Below are positions 11,701-17,500 of a DNA stretch of 17,500 nucleotides, one piece after another. Every line of letters begins with the position of its first letter. The first letter of the stretch is position 1. This stretch comes from Glandiceps talaboti (taxonomy: Eukaryota; Hemichordata; Enteropneusta; Spengelidae): positions 9,514,379 through 9,531,878 of the forward strand of contig NC_135551.1 of the NCBI RefSeq assembly GCF_964340395.1, given 5' to 3'. A program made the translations under genes and the position numbers. The notes beneath the pieces were generated by a model. That model had not been told where the DNA came from and made no database searches. It was given only the letters and a program-made list of their open reading frames with translations.

Positions 11701-13920
11701 GAAGGCAGGAAAAATGTCTGGCTGGATTTTTTATTTAAGTTACTATATGCTTGATATATATACAATGTACTACACACACATAGTACATATAGCAGAGTGT
11801 ATATTTAGTGAACATCTTACTATTTTTTTACTACACTTAGAATTATTCCTGACAGAAATAAGGCTTATAAATGGCACGTTGGCTATCATGGTACGAAGGT
11901 ATCTTGTGTGGATGCGATCACCAGAACAATGGTATTTCTTAAACCTGGTAAGGAAGCCCTCCCATTGTCTACCAATTTTTTTTACGCATTCTTTTTAAAC
12001 GTACAGATGTATTGTTTTGTAAACTATCTGTGGTGTCTTTGAAATACCTATGAATAGTTTGGAAACAAACAGCATCATGTAGGATGGTTCACATATTAGT
12101 GTGAATCGTTTTTCAATGACTTTTCACTTCTAACAGCATGTAGTTGAAATAGTTGGACAAGAGGGAGGGTTATATTTTAGAGCACGTGTTGTGAGGTTGG
12201 AGCACATGTTAGAAAAAGTGAGCCGGGGAGGTTCCCATTTCACATCATAGACCATTCTTGATATCCCCTAACATTCTAGGTACTGTGTCTTCTACCAATA
12301 CTTCCTTCAAAAGCTTAACTGCAATCTGTCTGTCCTTGTCGAAGACTTGTCATTATGACAAGCTCTAGTTCTTCCATTCTGTAAATTTATGGTAAAATCA
12401 GACTTATTGCAGTAGAGAAAATAGTTCAGTAAACACAGTTTGAAGCGACCCACCTGTTGTATCTATCAGTTGAAATCTTATTGTGACAGTTGTAATTTTT
12501 CACTTACATGACAGTAATATGAGCTCTCTACAAATACGACAGACTGAACAGCTGACAGTATGTCGTTCTTGTTCGGTGACAATGTTTGTGATCTATATTG
12601 ACCTTATCTAACATATTTTTCCTTCACTAACAACCAACCTGGATAAATATTTATGCAATTAAATATATGATAAATCATAATATCACAACTAGGCAAAGCC
12701 CATAAGCTCGCACAGGGTAGATTCATTTGTGACAAGCTGCCTCACGATGACATTGGTGATAGCACCCTCTGCGTGGAGAATGCACATAGTATATAGAAAG
12801 CATCATTGGCTTAACCAAAAAATATTGCATAGCATGTGGGACACGTTTGCGTACTAGTCATTGAGCAGCTGCGCGGGCTAGTACATTATTTGTAACAGTT
12901 TCTCCTTTACATAATCATGATCAAAACGGCGTACCATGTTTCATTTGATATTTAATAGTGCTAATTGTCCCAATACACGATGTTCTAGAATGCATCCTAA
13001 ACTACCTTGCTTCAGTATTAATGAAAATACCCACTTTTCAAGACAATAATCCCAGAATGGTTATTCGTCTTGTTATGGCATATTTTAGGAAGTGCTGATC
13101 CGGAAGGAGGGAGTGTACGTCCTCGTATTGGCCACTTCAATGCGAAATATGGCCCGAGTGACTTTAACTGGCAACAAATCTTTGCATCACCTACAATCAA
13201 GTACTCGGGTAACGATGCTTATGCAACACCCGAGAGGTGAGTTTCTCATCAAACTTTTATATGGTGAGGAAAGAGATGGGAAGTGGTGTGCCAATATTCA
13301 GAGTCAAGGTAGAAGCCAAACAATGTGTGTTTATTGTTGTTTAAATTTTACTGTAGCAGTAAAAGAAACAAATATTGTTAGCTTGTCAACATTAGGGTTC
13401 TTTATAGTAGTATGAAGTCCCTCTACACATTGGCAGAGGTACACTACATCCTACCTATCATGGAGAGAGTAGATATGTACACACGTTTTTAAAGAAATAG
13501 TATACTATTTATACTTAGCAATTGTTGTTGTTTGCGTAAGAACTAAGTGTAAGCTCTAATCACTGAACGTTTTTGAAAATCTACTTTTTGTCACATTAAA
13601 TATATCACATTTGTATAGTTATTAGACCTGATTGTAAATGTTGATAAATTATTAACATTTGATTTGCGTGGTTTATTTATTTACTTATCTGTGTGTTGGT
13701 TTGTTGGTTTGTTTACAGTTGGTCTTTTAATGACATCAAGTTTGAAGCAAGAGTAGCCTTCCAGGTTTGGATGGAGCCTGGTGCATACACTATTGGTAGA
13801 GAAACTATCGGAGCGGGTTCTGAGAAAATTGATCCCATATTCAGCAACGATAACCTAGAATGGCGCATCGATGATCCCGATAAAATTATCCCGTTTGGAT
13901 TACTTGTCAAATTGCACTAA
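8691..13920 (+). CDS. Gene 2: stand-alone NEURL4-type ADP-ribosyltransferase-like protein, 262 aa
   Basis: The model joins 8691-8705 (tentative), 9821-9917, 11013-11111, 11354-11474, 11841-11947, 13089-13236 and 13719-13920, 789 nt in all, with every phase matching. It contains a Cys pair (C54, C60), a Cys/His cluster (QCFCYHCH, residues 76-83) and YALPIGWVRFGLK (99-111). These are followed by WHVGYHGTKV (122-131), IFASPTIKYSG (177-187) and NDNLEWRI (239-246) near the C-terminus. From memory, YHGT after a PIGW...FGLK block is characteristic of the PARP-like C-terminal domain of NEURL4, a Neuralized-repeat protein reported to mediate ADP-ribosylation. His127, Tyr185 and Glu243 are candidates for an H-Y-E triad; this and NAD use are inference. 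No Neuralized repeat and no membrane or signal segment is encoded. If the first exon is wrong, ATG 9857 gives 245 aa. Confidence 0.85.
8996..9116. repeat. Diverged direct repeat, copy 2
   Basis: Partner of 8561-8675, about 435 bp downstream, inside the first intron of the tentative gene 2 model. Confidence 0.65.
9190..9515. repeat. Pair of AGGTCA-rich related segments
   Basis: Segments at about 9190-9255 and 9450-9515 both carry TCAAGGTCA followed by related sequence (AATTCTTTGCACCTGAT in the first, AATTGTTTGCCTGAT in the second), so they look like copies of one repeat. TCAAGGTCA (9195-9203) and the DR1-type AGGTCAAAGTTCA (9456-9468) also match nuclear-receptor half-site arrangements. Confidence 0.45.
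9821..9917 (+). CDS. Gene 2 exon 2
   Basis: The acceptor is tggtttttag|AGC. In-frame TAG immediately precedes it, so the reading can only enter by splicing or start at ATG 9857. It encodes residues 6-37, including an acidic helix (MERFVELFHDYLHVTKE). It ends CCA A|gtaagt in phase 1. The open frame running on to 10090 is intron read-through. Confidence 0.8.
10150..10298. repeat. Compound microsatellite (GT)n-(GTTT)n-(GTAG)n-(GTAT)n
   Basis: Successive GT, GTTT, GTAG and GTAT tracts in gene 2 intron between exons 2 and 3. Confidence 0.9.
10450..10830. mobile_element. MITE-like element with long inverted ends, about 380 bp
   Basis: The left end (about 10457-10515) matches the reverse complement of about 10755-10822. 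Shared blocks include AGATATGTCTG, GATCA, GTTTTATCAG and GGTGGA.AATT, about 55 bp in the same order. The interior (about 240 bp) codes for nothing recognisable. It lies in gene 2 intron 2-3 and directly abuts the foldback at 10821. Confidence 0.6.
10821..10949. mobile_element. Foldback element, about 129 bp
   Basis: Arms of about 50 bp pair round a centre near 10884: TACAACTGA (10831) with TCAGTTGTA (10927), and AACCTACCAAG (10848-10858) with CTTGGTAGGTT (10910-10920), plus weaker outer and inner matches. The loop is about 25 bp. Its left end overlaps the right end of the neighbouring element. Confidence 0.6.
11013..11111 (+). CDS. Gene 2 exon 3
   Basis: The acceptor is gtctttcag|CT; A|CT gives Thr38. 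It encodes residues 39-70, a Ser/Ala/Pro-rich start and then WNEVDIQCGYYKLCQKF with two cysteines six apart. It ends CAA G|gtaggc in phase 1. Confidence 0.85.
11354..11474 (+). CDS. Gene 2 exon 4, Cys/His cluster and PIGW block
   Basis: It encodes residues 71-110 and ends TTG AA|gtaaga in phase 2. The acceptor is taken at ...cttcagtcaag|AG, because G|AG keeps the frame with exon 3. The stronger-looking cag five bases upstream (ending 11348) would lead to a stop. CFCYHCH (77-83) could bind a metal; ALPIGWVRFGLK follows it. Confidence 0.8.
11841..11947 (+). CDS. Gene 2 exon 5, YHGT motif
   Basis: The acceptor is ctacacttag|A; AA|A gives Lys111, phase 2 to 1. It encodes residues 112-146 with KWHVGYHGTKVSCVDAITRT. 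A second AG at 11855 would shift the frame away from the YHGT reading. It ends CCT G|gtaagg. Confidence 0.9.
13089..13236 (+). CDS. Gene 2 exon 6, SPTIKYS motif
   Basis: The acceptor is atattttag|GA; G|GA gives Gly147. It encodes residues 148-195, a Gly/Pro/Arg-rich loop and then QQIFASPTIKYSGNDAYATP. It ends GAG AG|gtgagt in phase 2. Confidence 0.9.
13719..13920 (+). CDS. Gene 2 exon 7 (terminal), NLEW motif
   Basis: The acceptor is gtttacag|T; AG|T gives Ser196. It encodes residues 197-262, including FQVWMEPGAYTIG and NDNLEWRIDDPDKI, ending GLLVKLH and TAA at 13918-13920. Confidence 0.92.
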
Positions 13921-13960
13921 TTTGCATACTATACAATAAGGTGTGTCGTAAGGTTCATGT

Positions 13961-14324
13961 TGGGCCTAAAAAAAATTGTTGGGTTCCGGTTACCCGATCC
14001 CACCTATTTTTTTCACTGCCGACCCTAAACTTTTTTTCTTTTTTTTAAATAAATTTTTTAAGAAAAAAAAATAAAGTCTCGACATTAATAGTGAATGCGG
14101 AAACTGACAGCAACTTAAAAAGACGATATAAAACTCTTCTTCCAATCTATAATGGCCGTACATCTGATGAAAAGAAACCAATAACAGAGACCATATGGAA
14201 AACACGGGAAAATATAACTTCCTGGACTAGACACTCACACATGGATAAAATAAAAAAAAATCTACCTACCCTCCCTATTCTAAAATTGAGGGTAATCGGA
14301 ACCACACATTTTGTATTAGGCCCA
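13961..14324. mobile_element. MITE-like element, 364 bp, with about 35-bp terminal inverted repeats
   Basis: The left end TGGGCCTAA...GGTTCCGGTTACCC matches the reverse complement of the right end GGGTAATCGGAACC...TTAGGCCCA. The inner part is rich in T and A runs. Open frames on both strands inside it (for example 14091-14339) show no known family. No certain target-site duplication was seen. It begins 40 bp after the gene 2 stop. Confidence 0.6.
14048..14075 (+). terminator. Two AATAAA poly(A) signals for gene 2 inside the MITE-like element
   Basis: AATAAA at 14048-14053 and 14070-14075, about 130-150 bases after the gene 2 stop. I saw no canonical signal between the stop and the element. 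Confidence 0.45.
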
Positions 14325-15188
14325 GTGTACAAAATTTGAATGCCAATAACTATAGAAATAACAAACATCGAGTATCCTTGCAATGCTGAAATGATAAACT
14401 AGTGATATTGGACGCAAAGTGAAACATACTTTATTAGGTTTAATAGTGACACATCTAGAGGGCATCGGTAGTAAGTTTAACTTTCTAATGAACATTATAT
14501 TGGCGGCTGGACATACTTAAATACTCTATTCTGCATCGCAGGGTTAAGGGAGCCTTCGGTAATTACAAATGGTAATTGCGTAAAATTATGAATAGACACA
14601 GCTTAGCATAAATGTAATAGATGACAAATAGAAGCAAGTGGTCGAACCAACAATTGCTGTTTCAAATACATGTTAGTATACAATCGTACATGAAGGCAAC
14701 GAATGTTAAGACTGAAAGAAAAAAATGTGTTTAGTGTTAAAAACATTGTAGATTATATGGTAATTAATTTAAAACTAATGAAAAGTTGGTGTTGACGCAA
14801 ACTGTTACTCAACTGAGTTGGCTTGTGATCCCTAGATCTGTTTCACATTTCCAATCCTGATTTTCATATTACTGATGGAAACATGGTGTCATAAACACAC
14901 CTTAATTTACACACCCACAAGAACATTTCAGCCAAATTTCAGACCAACTTTCCCGGAAGTTTTTGCCATTAAGTTTTTTCACCAAAAATGACATTTTTGC
15001 CCAAATCACATACAACTGATGCGATCATTTTCATTTGTCCTAAAAATGCATTCTGTTCAAATTCACCCATTAGGCCTCTGGCCTACCTCGCTCAGATAAT
15101 ATAATTAATGCTAATTTCCATATGCATGATTTGTGTGCAGACGTAGTCACGATTTCCATTTGTTTGTGAGGCCTGTTACTACTAACAG
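14325..15188. other. Intergenic, no gene seen
   Basis: AT-rich, no convincing exon on either strand. It holds a small perfect hairpin (TAGGCCTCTGGCCTA, about 15072-15086). A T/A-rich stretch at about 14930-15060 may be an old repeat. Confidence 0.55.
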
Positions 15189-15379
15189 TTACCTTTCCTG
15201 GACAACCTTATGACTCTGAAGGCTAACAAGACACCACACTTTACAACAAGCCTACAGATAAACACTCATACCTATGGATAACCTCCTGTCATCCTCAACA
15301 TACATTTAAAGCCATACCGTGGCGTCATTCTCTACGATATCATCCCACGTGTTCCACTGACCAATTATACCAGACATAA
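15189..15379 (+). pseudogene. Penelope-like retroelement RT fragment, frameshifted
   Basis: The first frame gives LPFLDNLMTLKANK ... TSLQINTHTY; after a frameshift near 15274 the second gives WITSCHPQHTFKAIPW ... LRYHPTCSTDQ and a stop at 15377-15379. The order FLD..VTL / TSLY.KPTD.H.Y / SCHP.H..KAIP / LR...CS is the signature I know from the RT region of Penelope-like elements. The fragment is short, with one frameshift and substitutions such as KPTD to LQIN, so it is dead. Confidence 0.65.
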
Positions 15380-15416
15380 TCTGTCATAAACCTGTCCCTT
15401 GTAGTACTCAATTACT

Positions 15417-15909
15417 GGCCCAATCTAATTCTAAATTCCACAACAGTTGTGGCTTTGGTCAGTTGTTCCATTGAGGTACAACGCACTGTGAGAACATATA
15501 TTCCCTGATATCCAGTTTGACTGTAGATTTTGCAAGTGTGTGTGAAGGTCATGTTGGTTTTGTGTACTTCAATAATAGTCTCTGTTCAATTTTGTCAAAT
15601 CCCCTGAAAACACGAAACACTTTTTTTAATCAAGTCCCCTGTCCCCCTCCTTTCTTCCAGTGTAGTTATGTTAAGTGTCTTCAGTCTCTCTGCGGAACTT
15701 CAAATTCTCAGTTTGGTATCGTCCTTGTCTCTCTCCTTTGAATTTTCTCGAATAGGCCAATGTCCTTTTTATAGTGTAGGTTCCAAAAGTGGACAGCATA
15801 TTCGATGTGTGGTCTGACTAAAAGTTGAACAAGTTCATAATGACGGATTTTAATCTGTGTGAAATGTTCTGTTTGGTGATGCCCAGAGTCCTGTTTGCAC
15901 AAATGACGC
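15417..15909 (-). pseudogene. LINE reverse-transcriptase C-terminal fragment (minus strand), multiply broken
   Basis: Read on the minus strand from 15909, successive frames give VICANRTLGITKQNISHRLK, LVRPHIEYAVHFWNLHYKK, DIGLFEKIQRRETRTIPN (stop at 15708-15710), AERLKTLNITTLEERR and, near the end, TVVEFRIRLGQ. LVRPH.EYAV.FW and LE..QRR.T are standard non-LTR RT/thumb motifs. The last part corresponds to the WN.LPE...ATSVN.FKNRLD tail of the copy at 1467-1795, so the two are related families. Several frameshifts and stops make it a relic. Confidence 0.78.
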
Positions 15910-15918
15910 GCGCGCTAG

Positions 15919-15938
15919 TGTATGTGTGTGTGTGTGTA
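15919..15938. repeat. Short (TG)n repeat
   Basis: A GT dinucleotide run next to the end of the LINE remnant. Confidence 0.8.
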
Positions 15939-16734
15939 TTTGTAGTGTACGAATAGAATGAATACTTTTTCACAAATGAGGCAATTGGCATTTATTGTCA
16001 CACGAGTATGTAACTTGAATGTTGCTATGAGTGGGTTTACTATTTCATGGGATTTTCCCTTTCCAAATAAGGACATTGATTCTTGGAAAGTCTTAGTGTT
16101 ACCTAAAAATACAATTTAATGGCAGTGACGACGAGTCTTGTGAACGTTTGTGTGTACACAAGCAAAATAACAAAATGGCGGCTTCGATCGACAGAATATA
16201 ACAAGCCACTGTGCAAAGTTCAGGTATGTAATTACCACAAATTATCAATGTCACTACTGTTACAGTACCGTAGGGGGAGTCCATGTCCCATGGTACCATC
16301 ATTTGCCTGTTTGGAGCGGGTAGTGTGTTTCAAAAACAGTTGTACAGAACAAGGTTTACGTAGCTGTCTACGTGACACTTTGCTAACTGTCAATGTCTAT
16401 TCAGGCCTTGCTTGTAAATATGTCTGACTACAATCCGCCAATCGTCTACGGGTAAATGTATGGGTTCCATGCCACCCCAATGATTATTTATTTTATTTAT
16501 ATTTGCCCCACCTTTACAAGTTCGCCGCTTGTGTTAATAATATCATACTCTGGGGTGGGGTAGCATTGTGAGGGTGGGTATATGGTTAGACGCTATCTGA
16601 ACTAACATACAGTACGATGATGCAATCACTGCACTGTATATGTAGCCATTTTCTCATTTATTTCAGTGACGTCAGTTGATAACTGCGCAATCTCAAACTG
16701 ACTGCCACGGCCCAATACGACAGTATTTATCATG
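15939..16734. other. Intergenic; possible promoter / non-coding first exon
   Basis: AAAATGGCGGC (16172-16182) is a strong YY1-type initiator motif, and CAG|gtatgt at 16224 is a good donor, as in many animal first exons. The ATG inside it opens only eight codons (MAASIDRI). A perfect CRE (TGACGTCA) is at 16667-16674. No matching downstream exon was found before the window ends. Confidence 0.3.
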
Positions 16735-17175
16735 TGTTAATATCAACCCCTTGTCTTAAACTATATCAAATTGAGCTCCTATACAAACAATTTTAACCGT
16801 GGCTTTAAACGGTTGATTGACTAAAAAACTAGGCAATGACATATTGTGATCAGACGTTTGTGAAAATAATCTCATTGACTTCTCACAGAATAGCTTAACG
16901 AGAGAATATGTCTTTAAGTTTTACGATAAGTTAGAATTTTGCAGACTATCTCATTTTAGGTTAATTATATCAAAAACAGTCCGACGTCTTCGTCGTGTAC
17001 TTGTATCAAGCCGTATCCAAGCAGACATTGTAACGTCATTGGCTAATAATAGAAAACTACGTAATGTAAATTTTTTCTCAAAGTAAGAGTGTATAAATAA
17101 AGGCCAGAAGGAACTGCGTTGAAACCCTGACAAGTGACACTTGTCTGTGGTTGAATACAGGTTACCTTCTCGACA
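16735..17175 (+). mobile_element. Putative 5' LTR of a Gypsy-like retrotransposon, about 441 bp
   Basis: Proposed ends are TGTTAATATC at the start and CTCGACA at the end (TG...CA). Inside are an inverted CCAAT box (ATTGGCT, 17038-17044), a TATA box (TATAAATAA, 17092-17100) overlapping AATAAA (17096-17101), and a perfect short palindrome (ACAAGTG-A-CACTTGT, 17130-17144). A primer-binding site follows 11 bases later. The 3' LTR is outside the window, so the boundaries and the target-site duplication cannot be tested. Confidence 0.45.
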
Positions 17176-17186
17176 TGGGAGTTAAC

Positions 17187-17196
17187 TGGCGAGCCA
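17187..17196 (+). other. Putative primer-binding site, tRNA-Arg type
   Basis: TGGCGAGCCA is exactly complementary to the 3' end of an animal tRNA-Arg ending in TGGCTCG plus CCA. A TCGA further on keeps the T-arm register approximately. This is a PBS type I know from animal Gypsy elements. Confidence 0.45.
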
Positions 17197-17249
17197 CAGA
17201 TTTCGACTTGTTGAACTATTCCTGCTGGTAGTCTGTTCTCGGTACGGGA

Positions 17250-17405
17250 GTGGTACAGTTGCTAGCTGTGTGAACGGAGCGAGTGGGTGTCGGTGTACTG
17301 CACACTTGTGTGGACGTAGCTGGTGACTGTGAGTGTACTGTACAGTTGTTTTGATGTAGCAAGTGTTTTTACTATACACAGTTGTGTGGACTTACAAGCT
17401 GTACG
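17250..17405. repeat. Degenerate tandem repeat, about 40-bp unit, about four copies
   Basis: Related segments recur near 17260, 17303, 17343 and 17381, each with a (c)agttgtgtgga.gtag.(a)ag-like core. Consensus spacing is 38-41 bases. It sits between the PBS and the right edge, where a retroelement leader would lie. Confidence 0.5.
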
Positions 17406-17500
17406 CATCGAAGACAATACCCCGGTAGAACATACCTATTTTGAAGCATGGGACTAAATAAGTCACTTCTTGTGTCTTGTATTTTACAGCGGGACGCTTT

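Noticed and set aside
11714-11998. 94-codon frame over gene 2 exon 5
   Set aside because: It is in a different frame from the YHGT reading that fits the phase of exon 4.
14091-14383. Open frames of about 80 codons on both strands
   Set aside because: They lie within or run out of the MITE-like element and show no known motif.
15072-15086. Perfect hairpin TAGGCCTCTGGCCTA
   Set aside because: Too short and isolated to assign a role.
16119-16427. 102-codon frame starting MAVTTSLVNVCVY
   Set aside because: No family signature, crosses a strong donor-like site and lacks coding composition.

Overview
The window is eukaryotic nuclear DNA. It is AT-rich and dominated by introns and intergenic sequence, with GT-AG introns, long simple repeats and decayed retroelements. 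Its LINE, Penelope-like and Gypsy-like remnants, together with a NEURL4-type gene, suggest a metazoan, probably a marine invertebrate such as a mollusc, brachiopod, hemichordate or cephalochordate. The species cannot be named from this sequence. No bacterial-style operon, CRISPR array, rRNA or tRNA gene was seen.

Two multi-exon genes on the + strand can be assembled by hand, with matching splice phases throughout. Gene 1 (1-5051) enters from the left edge. It has five coding exons (3-148, 695-833, 2752-3058, 3219-3562, 3951-5051) that join to 678 in-frame residues of a leucine-rich, all-helical protein I do not recognise. An AATAAA lies 12 bases after its stop. Gene 2 (8691 or 9857 to 13920) has six firm exons and one tentative start exon, encoding a protein of about 262 aa (245 aa from the internal ATG). 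It resembles the C-terminal ADP-ribosyltransferase-like domain of NEURL4. It has a Cys cluster, a YHGT motif, an SPTIKYS motif and an NLEW motif, which together make a candidate H-Y-E triad. The Neuralized repeats that accompany this domain in NEURL4 are absent from the assembled exons.

The rest is repeat material. A LINE reverse-transcriptase tail lies in gene 1 intron 2. A foldback element sits just beyond the gene 1 poly(A) signal, and a damaged small coding fragment of unknown origin lies near 6.4-6.7 kb. A 115-bp GA tract is at 7.25 kb. Two neighbouring inverted-repeat elements occupy gene 2 intron B-C. A MITE-like element starts 40 bp after the gene 2 stop and carries that gene's first AATAAA motifs. 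At 15.2-15.9 kb a Penelope-like RT fragment (+) abuts a LINE RT fragment (-). The right edge (about 16735-17500) looks like the 5' LTR, tRNA-Arg primer-binding site and repeat-bearing leader of a Gypsy-type LTR retrotransposon that continues outside the window.

The two genes share a strand, but nothing in the sequence links their functions. The most interesting item is the stand-alone NEURL4-type ART-like gene. All homology statements are from memory of motifs; no search was run.
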